Shown piece after piece: positions 1 to 10,753 of a stretch of DNA of 64,000 nt. The position numbers were made by a program, and so were the translations under genes. Origin of the DNA: Rodentolepis nana (taxonomy: Eukaryota; Platyhelminthes; Cestoda; Cyclophyllidea; Hymenolepididae); contig UZAE01012046.1 in the NCBI GenBank assembly GCA_900617975.1, forward strand, positions 7,136 through 71,135. The letters are read 5' to 3'. Each line of letters starts with the position of its first letter. Within the stretch, counting starts at the first letter, position 1. Under the pieces are notes generated by a model, which worked only from the letters and a program-made list of their open reading frames with translations, was not told where the DNA came from and ran no database searches.

Positions 1-100
1 AGATTTGTAGCGGGTTGTTTCACTAGCGAGCTTTGACTATGCTCGAAATATCTATGACATAATTTCCATGCGGCTACTCCATAAAGCGATACTTAGATAC
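1..100 (-). repeat. Family A LTR-like repeat, partial copy (3' end)
   Basis: Reverse-complemented, the first 50-60 bases end in CCCGCTACA and resemble the 3' end of the better copies at 28388-28719 and 35023-35360 (shared words: catag-gattt, gcatagtcaa, cgctag, ccgctaca). The outer end is near base 6. The inner boundary is not clear because the copy is diverged. Confidence 0.45.
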
Positions 101-344
101 GGTTAAATTCACATGCCTTACATTTGCTCGTATAGCACCATCACCTCTACTTCATTATTGCATGAGGCTAGAAAGTTTTTGTCTTGATAGTATCTTGGTT
201 CACAGTGTTCAAGATGTATCTGCTTCTACTCCAAGTGGCTGTGGTTTACGCATTCTTCACCGTAAAGTGCACACTAGAACATTATCAAATAAACAGCGAT
301 TAATGCTCATTCAAATTTTGCTAACTATATGTGATCATTGGCAC

Positions 345-450
345 GATAATTTCAATAAATGTTTCACTTGCGGTACGTCTTCGCGCTAGTTGAAAGTTGG
401 AAGCCTCTCCAACTCTGAGAACTTGCTCGTTAGTGTGGCAATCAGCCACA
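345..450 (+). repeat. Family A-like LTR fragment, diverged
   Basis: The order AATAAA, a GTACGTCT word, a gttgga...ctccaac stretch, ctctgag and a terminal CAGCCACA follows the 3' half of family A. Similarity is patchy. A second AATAAACG word follows at about 462, so the end of this copy may be partly duplicated. The rest of 100-763 shows nothing else recognisable, and no exon encoding the usual asteroid N-terminus was seen. Confidence 0.3.
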
Positions 451-763
451 GATTATAAGTCCAATAAACGCTTTTCCTGTGGTGCGTCATCTTCCTCTTT
501 ATCATTAAGGTTATTTAAGGAATTTCAGCAACCTTTCCATACTAGGACATTTTGCTAAAAAACTATTGGAGGTAGTTCAGGGTTATTTGTGTAGCCATTA
601 AATGCAGACAGATTTGTTGTTACCTCATTTTCCTTATTGAATTAATGTGACTATAGTTAGTTAATGCCTTTTTAATTGTAATTATGCATTTCTTTACTTT
701 TATTCCCTATTTCTAGCACAGTACGGTTTATCTTTTTTCATTAAAATAACATTTTTTGTCTAG

Positions 764-3700
764 ATGTTTGTTCACAAGGATACATGGACCTTAGTCGAAC
801 ATGTAATTACCGGATTTCAATCTTTGCCTCTGTCCAACGGTCAAGTTGTAATTCACGGGCATGATTTTTATAATCATGTTATTTATCTAACGAACCACCC
901 TACTCTGTACGGGGGCAATTATTCTCAATTAAGGAATGATTTTGTAGCGGTGCTAAAAGCATTCGATGAGTGTAAAATCCGTCCTGTGTTCGTATTTGGT
1001 GGTGTTGCGATTTCCCCGGTTTGTCAAGAGTTTACTTTCCATAACTAAATATTGAAATTTCAAAATTGCAATTAACAATTTCCATATTCTTTTATCAGCA
1101 ATCCAAACGGAACCTAGCCATAGACAGACTACAAAGGCGAGTCAATAGTCTGCAGCAAGACCCAAGCCCTAATTCTGATAATGGTTCTTTCCTCACACCT
1201 GTTTTGACAAAGGAAATTTTGCTTGATGTTTTGAGAGAAAAAGGTGTTCCACACGTAACTTGTGACTCCGATATTGTCCCCGCTTGTGTGGCCTTGGCGG
1301 CCCATCTCCGTTGTCCTTTATTGGCGAACTGTTGTGAGTTGCTTTTCTTCGAGTTTGAAGACCCTGGTGATAGTTGGGATCGTTTTGTATACATTCCCTT
1401 GCGCTATTTATCCTTTAAACCTATTCCACGTTCTACCAGTTCCGATTGTATGAGTCTCTCTGCTCATGTATTTTCCCCGTCGAAATGCAGTCTTCACCAA
1501 ATTCCACACATTTTGCGTCCATTCTTTGCTATCTATTTCAAGCCTCCCACTGCTTCACATTTTCCCATTCCCCATCGAGTTTACAGCGCTCTTAAACATA
1601 ACAATCCCTATCCTTCTCGTCCAATGATTCACCGTGCCATGCAACTAATTTCTTGGTTACGGTCGGCCAATTCCCCTCTTGAAGTCCTAGAAGAATCTTT
1701 AAGTTCATGTGAAGGCAAGGTCGTTATTTCATTTATTGAAGACCTCGTTTCCATCACTTCATTTCTTAAAATCGACTTGGACCAAGGTAAAGAGTTGTCA
1801 AAATTTCTGTTTCCTGATTCCCCCTCTCTTCCTGCTACGCCCTATCTAGTTGAATCGGTGGATTTGGTAACTCATTTACTTCGACAGCCCTGTCCAGATC
1901 AATTTAGAAAAATCGTCACTTTGATTGAATCCGAGAGCAGTTTAATTGGAAGTAAAGGTTTGGATTTGCTAACCAAACTCCCACCATATTTCTTGAAATT
2001 ATATCGTGATGGTTATATTTCAACAGTTATTTTTGGTCGACTTCTTTCGAGTCAGATAACTACACCTATCTTTGAAGAAAATTTAAGTCGTAATGCTGCC
2101 TCTGATTCGTCTATGTGTGTCCGTTTCCTACAGTACTGTTTGGCATTGGATTTCATTAAGGATATTGGCTTTCAAATAGAGCATTTTGAAGGCTCTGATG
2201 AACCGCATATTTCCGAATTTTCTCGCTCAACAGATGTTTCTAATTTTATTATAACTAAAATGAAATTGAGATCCTTGTCTGCTCTACCTGCAAATCTGGA
2301 TGACTTGCCTCAAATTTGTGCTTTTTTCATTCAAAAAAACATCGGCTGTCAGGTTAAGTCGGTGAATAATTGGATTGATATATTGGCGCTTACCCTAACA
2401 GTTTGGCATAAGGCATCACACAAGGAAAGTAGTTTGGACATTTTGGAGCAGCCTACTGCTCTTGCAATTGCTTTGATTGCCTCCGTATTGATGGCGTCGA
2501 ATGGTGTTCTGACATCTCAACATCTTGACCAAATAGCTGATGGAATGCCTCACGAACGCAATGTGAATATTTTACACGAAATCAGTGAACTCCAGCTTCT
2601 CTACATCTCTTTTTTCACCCTGATGCGATTTTTTAGTGCTGTGGTCATATGTAAAAGCACTTCATACATGAATATGGCAATGCTCAAACTCCCTCAAGGT
2701 GATTGCTTCTTCTCCAACTCTCGTTTGATTCACAACCTTGCTGCTGCTCTTGCTGAATCACCAGAGAGAAAGTCCCTCAATGTTTGGATCAAAAAGATTC
2801 TTTCTCCTGTTGAAAACAGTGCTATTATCAAAAATGCTACTATGAATTTGATGATGCTCACTAGAACAGTCTGTGAAATGCGATCCATCCGACCAATGGA
2901 ATTTGATCCGCAAAGTGAAATCTTTCCATTCCCTGTGATAGATAATCAACAAGAAAAAAATAGAGCACCCTCCGTTATTAACAGACAAATTCCAAGAAAT
3001 GGATCGAGTATGCGTGGAAAAAAAGTTCCGGATGAGGGTAACTTCAGTAGTGATAACGGCAGGCCCAATAACCTTAACTCACGCAATCGCGGACCCTCAA
3101 AACCCAGTTATGATGGAAATAGAAATAGAAAATCGTTTCCTATGCAAATGAGAACTGTATCTAATCCATTAAATCCCTTTGCTTCTAATGGCAACGAAGC
3201 GTCAAGGAATCCGTTTGTGAATAAAGACATTGCATATCCACAACGGAATTCCATGTTTGCCTGTTCAAATAGTCTTCAAGCAGATAAAATAACTAGTGGA
3301 GTTCATGAAAACGGAGATAAAGATTCTGTTAATGGACTTTCTTTTAATTCGAAAAATCCATTTTTACCTGATTTAACCAAGAAGGGCAAGTGTGCAGCAT
3401 CTGAAATTGGTGAAAAGCCCAAAAATGTGCTTGATTTTGATGCCAGAAATTCGGTAAAATCATCCACCTCTGAATTTGGCTACAGACCTCACTCTGGGCC
3501 TGCGCGACAGGCGTACTCAAGACCAGGATCTGCCGTATTTAATCAGACCCCTTTCTATTCAGAAAATAGAATTTATCGAGAAGACTTATGTCCCAGAAAC
3601 TTTAATAATAAAACTGTACATCCAGGTAGAGATACGATGGATCCACGAAAAGCATTTCAGAGTAAATCAGGAGAAACCACCTTCAGAAAGCCATTCTCTG

Positions 3701-3921
3701 TTCGACAACAAAGTGTCTTTCAGCCCAAACCTTCCTTTAATAATTTCCCGAAGCGGGGTAATTCTAATGCCAATGGAGGAAGTCGTGGAAAACAATCATT
3801 CAAACCTATGGGTAGAGTATCTCGTGTCCACAAGAATGGACCCCAGGAGAATGATCAGTCGAAATGGAAGACGGAAGATTTAGCTGTTGAAATAGAAAAA
3901 CTGGCTTTGGAATTTAAATGA
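764..3921 (+). CDS. ASTE1: Asteroid/ASTE1-like XPG-family protein
   Basis: Two exons, 764-1018 and 1099-3921, join in phase 0 across an 80-bp GT-AG intron to give 1,025 codons. Residues 1-85 carry the XPG N-terminal fold signature, including YGGNYS at 49-54. Residues 86-170 resemble the internal XPG region, with CDSD at 140-143. A middle helical region resembles ASTE1, including an ISWLRSAN-type stretch corresponding to LNWLSHFAN of the human protein. Residues from about 700 to the end form a low-complexity tail rich in Asn, Ser, Arg, Gly and Phe, absent from human ASTE1 and suggestive of nucleic-acid binding. Metal-binding acidic positions of the family are largely replaced (see findings), so nuclease activity is doubtful. 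The family N-terminus MG-RGL is missing: base 764 directly follows a TCTAG acceptor-like site, so an upstream or trans-spliced exon may supply the true start. FAM120-type proteins are more distant relatives. Confidence 0.8.
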
Positions 3922-4257
3922 TACGTACCCCCAGCCACTCCCTTCTTCATTTTAATTCTGTAGAATCAATGCGACCTTTAGTTTAAAAAACCGCTTAGCC
4001 AAAACTTTGTTTGTTGGATTATTGGAACAGTTAGTTTTGTTTTGTAATCGACTTTTCCCTCTCTTTTATTGAGGTATCTTTTTATTTCTTGGGTACGAAG
4101 CGGTGCTGCTGTCAGCTTGTACGTCCATGTGGCCTTAAAGCAGTCATTCGAACTGATTAGTATTAATCTGTAGACTGATGGTGACGTAGGGACATCTTCT
4201 CTCTGAGTGTTATTGTGAATGGTCCTGAAAACACGGGTTAAGAATATAATTTCTTTG

Positions 4258-4263
4258 AATAAA
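4258..4263 (+). terminator. AATAAA poly(A) signal, ASTE1-like gene
   Basis: This is the first canonical AATAAA seen after the stop at 3919-3921, giving a 3' UTR of about 350 nt. It lies just past the end of the convergent SVOP CDS. Confidence 0.5.
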
Positions 4264-4268
4264 AATGG

Positions 4269-4274
4269 TTTATT
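4269..4274 (-). terminator. AATAAA poly(A) signal, SVOP gene
   Basis: Reverse complement of TTTATT, about 36 bases after the SVOP stop codon (4310-4312 on the minus strand). It is separated by only five bases from the plus-strand signal of the convergent gene. Confidence 0.55.
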
Positions 4275-4309
4275 GATTATTACAGGTAAAATAGCAAGGA
4301 GACGATCCC

Positions 4310-7300
4310 TCACACTAGGTTCTTATTAGTGGTGTAGGTTTGGGTGTATTGGAATGGGAAGGTGATTTGTGAAATCGTACTTCGATTGTATCGGCGATAG
4401 AACTCTAAGGGAAGAAATAGAGTAAAATGAGAATTTGTATTTGAGCTAGGGTATTTCGGCGTAATCATCCTTCTAACCTGGAGAACACGACCTTTAGTTT
4501 CGATTGGTAGGAAAAAGGCAATAATTGCGCACAGAAGGCAAACACTACTGTAGAGCGAAAGGCCGAGGAGCGTAGATACGTCCGACATAATGACTTCAGC
4601 GACGTAGGGGGTAGACATAGCTCCCAGTCGGGCAAATGAATTGCAGACTCCCTGTCCTAGTGACCTTATTGTAGTTGGGTAAACCTAGAAATAATTTGGA
4701 AGCGATGTTACAGGATACAGCATACTGACAATTCTACTATTTCTTAGAATATTTGATTGTTAAAGGCATCTTTATAGAAGCTGGACAGATGTAAGTGACT
4801 TTACAGCCAGTGCTTATTAAATACACTACCAGAATTTCAAGTTAGGGAATGCTCCCTTGACTTTATGTTGTTGAGATGGGATATTGTGCCTGATGATGAA
4901 AAAGTGAGGTTGTCTGTCCACTTGCTATCATTACCAATGACAAGTTATAAAACCGTTGTTATTCTTAAGAAAGCATCTGGATAGGAAAGGCAGTAAAATA
5001 ACTTAGGAAGGAGATGGGTAAAATCACGGAACCCATATATTGACTTATTTTGATTACAGTTATCATTGTATGGCCACTTTCCCATGAAGTGGGAATGTTT
5101 ACAACTTTCTGTGTTGCAAAAGTATTTCATGGCCTGCCCTCTTGATTCTGCGACGATTTCAAACCCAATTAACTTACAGAATAAGTCAACTGACACTTAT
5201 CACCATAACATCAATAAATTCTTCCAAGTATTGAATAAGCACAGTCCTGTCAAATCGTCACCTATATGCCCTTGACAAGGTCAACCGAAACCACATTATT
5301 CTCTTCTGCTTTGTCTGAGATGAAGAAGTTGGTACACATTTAACCGCAGTTCTTTGAGATTCCTATCATAATGTAAGAACCTATTCCCCAGAAGTCCATC
5401 AGTTTTGGCTGTTAAGGTATGTGTCGGTTTCTTGTTAGATATGCATACCGTTATTACCTCAATGACCTCCAATATTTGCGTGATAATAATATAGTGGAGA
5501 CAAGATTAAAGGAGGTTCCATTCCCTGTATTCTACTTAAAGCTCGGGGTCAAGTAATACCGGCTACAATATCCTTTTAATAAGACATTGCTCAGTTTTGT
5601 GCCGTTACGTATTGATAGTGTCTATGACTACAGTCGTCCAGAATGCCGTTTTCAATCAAAGAGTGTTTATTGTTAAAACTTGTTTGAGGTGTCAATCACA
5701 TTCATAACATTAAATGAAATCCTCACCACAGAGTCTTCTACGCAGTTGTTCCTATTAAACACTTTGCAAAACGAATATAATTACCCAAATTTAGAGCTAC
5801 AATTTCAGTCGTCAACGCTGGACGCAAGAGTGCATATTCGATTTGCTCACCGAATAAAAGCAAAAAATTCACAAAAATCAATTTGACGCCCATTCGTACA
5901 ACTGAATATAGAGCGAAGGTCATGATAAAGCATGCCAAAGCAGTTACATATGAGAGAATACAAAGTTAAGGATGTACCAAACATTGCGACCTTCTGTCCA
6001 AGCAAAATAGCAAGTAAGAGTTGGAAAATAATCTTCTCAACAAAATTGCGAAAATCACGCCAAATGAATTCGAGAAAGTCTCAAAATATGCTGGCACGTA
6101 CTGAGTTATGTATTGGTGCTCATTGTGAGCACTTTGACATTTGCTACGAGCGATTGAATGTTCAGCAAGTTGTTACTTTTGATATCTTATATTTAAAAAT
6201 TTTAAATAAAAAAACATGATATTAATTTATCTTTCTGTATTCACGTGGGACTTCTGTAATCTTGGCCAAACGAACTCTTTTACCTATATTAGGTAAAAGA
6301 ATTGCTTCGTGAAACCTCTCTTGTTAGAAATTCCAATTCTACAGTCCCCTTGGTCTATAGGCTTACTCGTTACTCTTTGTATTGTTCTCACACTGATTTA
6401 TAACCTTACCCCAACTGTCAATAAACAACGAACGGGAAATAAGCCAACTTTCTTATCGTACCTCACAATACGGTTTGCCTTTCTTCCAACTCGTCCTCCC
6501 TCTCGTGTAAAATGCACATTCCTCCAACCCAACCCTTGGCCCTGTACACTTGTTAAAAAGTGCGCTTTTGTATTCTAGTAGCTTTAGGAGAATAGCCAGT
6601 TTGCCTGAAGGAATAACTAGTATATCTTACTTTTAGTTCTCCCCTACGTGCAACCCAGCACATAGATTGAAATTAGCTTGATGGCCAGATGAATAAACGC
6701 CTGGCAAATACATTTATCATTCAAACGTCACAACGCAGAGCCCAAACCAACGAATTGTGAAAAGGGCAGCACACATAAAGTACCTCTGTATGAACTGGAA
6801 TGCTTTGACAATATTTGGTACATTACGCTATTTTCTCTATAACATTGCATTACCACGAATTATGAGTACGTCCATTATTTGCAGTTATAGAGCACTAGAC
6901 TACAAAGTACGGTTTGCATTAATCTGAAATACTAATTTGGCATTTCTTATAAACCATGTATTATGCTATCTCTCTTTTAAACTTTTGCCAATTCTGCATG
7001 CTATTAAATCAAGAACAATTGGACTTGCTTCATTAGTATATAGATACACAATTGAGAACATCCCAGAAGCAAACGCTCTTATGGCGAAGAGGACGCCAAT
7101 AGCAACAGCCTTGGGCATGCAAACATCGAGAATCACAAAGAGCAGAGCGGATAGGACTGCGATCAACCCCATGGATGTTCGTCTTCCGAGACATTCATTA
7201 GTAATTATAATCAGTGGGATAACTGAAATGAATAAAAATTGAAGATAAAATTCGTTAGATTTTGAAACAAACAGTTTGCGAATTAAATGAGTAGGAAGAA

Positions 7301-10300
7301 AACAAAGAAAGAGGAAGCGAATAGCGATTACCTCGAGTGAAGTGCTTCTGAAATAATGACATTGTATTATCACCTCTCTCTCTCTCTCTTTATTAACGGG
7401 ATTAACTAAATTCAGTTGACTATTCCCACCGATGAACACTGGACCCTTCAAATCGGTCTTGTAGACGAGTATGCACAGTGATAAAAAGCCATACTCATCA
7501 GTTAATATTTACTCTGCCACAGACGCACTTAACTGATTTCATCACATTACCTGATTATTTCATGGCCCTGTCAAATTTAATAATAATAGCAACAAAATTG
7601 CTTATTAATCAAAGGATTTAAGGCTAGCGTACTCTTATCGAATCAGTTGCCATTACTACTGTTATTATTATTATTATTGTTAATAAAAATTCGGCATACT
7701 ATCAGTTAGTTAATTTAAAGAATTGTGAATAGACGAAGGCTCTGAGATGTCATGAACAAGGGTTCAATTTGCCATCGGTATTTACCAGTTTGAACAGTGT
7801 GATAGTGAATTTAATCAGAAACGTAGAAATCACCCTTGAATTTTGAGTTTGATACATTAGAGCATGATGATTAAGGGATAAGAGAAGAAACTGCTCGCTG
7901 GGTATTGGTAACAACAAACAGAGATGGAAAACACTAATGCTAACACATTTGACCTGGCTGTCAATTTCAACTTATTAGATAAACAAACCAGACACATATG
8001 ATTACCTACCATTCACCATTGATCAGCTGACTGTTAAATAACGCCTTTGCGTATTTCGTATTCTTGGAATTTACTTCCTTTCCTATACAGCATCCACATT
8101 AATGCCACTTTTTCCTCCGACTTCTTCCTTTACATTTTCAAAAAGCGGAACAATTAATTAGGATAATGCACGGGCAGAGAACATAATCGCCTTAATGCAC
8201 CTAAAAACTGGTAGGGGGTTGAAGGATTCTTAAAATAATGCATTAAACCTTTTCTAAGCAATACTGGATTAATTTTTTAAATTAAATATTCTGTTTGTGC
8301 TTTTTCTTTTGGCTGAAGTGTCTTCAATTGGTACAGTTGAGAAAATATTTACTACCGACTTGTAAACATTCCCTTCTCGATAACTCGGTTTTTTTTCAGT
8401 AAAGTCAAACGAATCGTCACTTACAAGACTCCCTCGATTATCACGCACCAACTCGTTCCCTACCTCATTCATCTTTATTTAGCCACTTTTCTCGTACCTT
8501 TTAATCGTTGCTGTTTCTGATAGATTCTGATTTGGTTGTCAACCCCTAACCGACAGCTCCTAAAAAAGTAATCTCATACGCACTCAGACATGCTTTAAGG
8601 TACAACTTCGCGTATGGAGTAATTGCGGCTATGAGCGCGGAAAACAGAGCCAACCGCTAATCAATAGTCATGTTTGGTTTAGCAAACCCGCATATTAATA
8701 TAAGGAGTAAGCCCTTGTTTGTGATACACACCTACACACACAGTCTAGACAAACGTGTTCTACACCATACGTCTGCTTTCCATAAAAATCTTTGAGGTAG
8801 CTTAGCTAAATCTGGGAGCCTTTCAAAAAGAAATGAGAATCTGTCATAGAGATTACTGAGCATAGTCAAGGCTTATTAGCGTAGCAATCCGTTGCACTTG
8901 CTACATTCAGGAAGCCATAAAACGGGAAGCAGAACTAAAAATCAAATGAATATGAAAGTTTAGAACATACTGTAACCAGTTTTTTCTTCAGCTTTCGAAG
9001 AAGCCATGATTTAAATACTCTGCAGCTTCACATAATTAGGGATGAACACAAATCAGCTCTTTACTTCATAAATCATCGGACGGAAAGCGGAACAGATTAT
9101 TTCCTGTTCTGTATGAATCGTCTGATCAATCATAGTCATATATTAATGAAAGATAAGATAGCTTGTAAAGGTAAAATGCTGTGTTTTAATCCATTCATTC
9201 CTTTGAATTTCCCGAATGAGTCTTGAAAATAAGTGTTTTTTCAATATTAGCACTTGCGTGATTATAAGAATTGTCCACTCATACTGCTTATTTTATGACT
9301 TAAAGGCGGGTAAAATAGACTTTGAAACTCCATTATAACCTTCATTCAGATGAAATGAACAGACTCTAATAATTAATTGAAGAAAAATTGAAATTATGTC
9401 TCCTTTTCCCTTAATTAAAATCAAAACCACCAGCAAAGGTGACAAGCTTGTGGGACACGTCATCGCCTAACGTGTGATCGCATGGGCGCCAAACCAATGG
9501 TCAATCAGATTCTTTCGTCTGTTTAAGCGGAGCGGTCATGATGATTGTGACTAACCTTATGGCGTGTACACTTTATCCACATTATGCTTCCTGTATAAAC
9601 GTGTTTCGTGTGATACATCTGTTAGTTCTAGTTCTGTTAGCTAGCTCTGGAAGTCTAGCTAGATGTAGAAGAAACTGCCACAAAGATTTCTGAGGCAGTC
9701 AAGGCTTTTCTAGTGTAGTAATCCGCTACAGGATATTTGATCACCAATTCTCGTGTTTCAACTGCATATGAATCATAGTTAAAACATAAAAGAGTGCAGT
9801 CCAGCCCTGAGAACTTGATAAATGATAAAGAAAGGTATCCTGAGTTTAGCAGCTCAAAATTATCGTCCATGGTCAATGGCTGTGCAAGAATGCACATATG
9901 ATTATCAACAAATACAGTGAATTTGAGTGTAACTAGCATATTAACCAAACAAACTTTTACCAATTAAGTGATACCTTGAAACGCAAATAATCGCAAATTT
10001 AATTGACAACATACCTGCAAATTCTCCCAATGAAGATACCAGCATGGAGAGATAATCGTCATTGTTAATGGCCGCACAGCAGGATTGGCCCACTACAACA
10101 GTTTTGTTTAACGAAAAACCATTGTAATCGGAGTGTTGAACTAATTCTGTCAAAAACATTGAAAAAAGTGGTTCAGAAACGCACGGGGCCTAATGAACGC
10201 AAAAAATGGCCAATTATGTCAAAATTGCGACTGCCGCCCATTGTTTACTTCCTATTCCAGGAATTTACTCGTAGGATAGATTACAGTTATTTCGTTTTAA

Positions 10301-10717
10301 AGTATAACTGCTGTCATCGCAACCAATTTTCAAAAGCGAAGTTTTGATACAAATAGTAATTATTTTTATGAGTAGTATGAGATAATTCAATTTAGTTGCA
10401 GTACATTTCACATTGAGCGACCAGTTTATTAAGAAATTGTAAATTCATACTTGAGCTGAACTATCAATAATTTCCTTAATAAAGTAATGGCTGGTTTTAA
10501 CGAATAAATGGTCACTATTGATTTTGATGGAATAGCATGGGCTAATTACCTTTATAGCAGGTCCCTTTCACATTGAATAGAGTGGAACTGATTAGAATGA
10601 TACCATAATAGCTGAATGCCGTTCCAAACCACAGAAATGGCTGCATTACCGAGAGCATCCGATATCCAGGAGCCCATAGGTGTGAAAGTTTTCCCAATTC
10701 AACTTCCTGAATGAGAC

Positions 10718-10753
<36 letters not shown>

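Noticed and set aside
162..389. 75-codon plus-strand ORF before the asteroid gene
   Set aside because: It overlaps a diverged family A repeat end, has no recognisable similarity and no splice link in frame to the exon at 764.
8269..8472. Polar 67-codon minus-strand ORF (EVGNELVRDN...) in SVOP intron 9
   Set aside because: It looks protein-like in composition, but the SVOP exons on both sides join in frame without it and nothing similar was recognised.
9655..9963. 102-codon minus-strand ORF
   Set aside because: It reads through the family A repeat at 9449-9730 in reverse and is not conserved in other copies.
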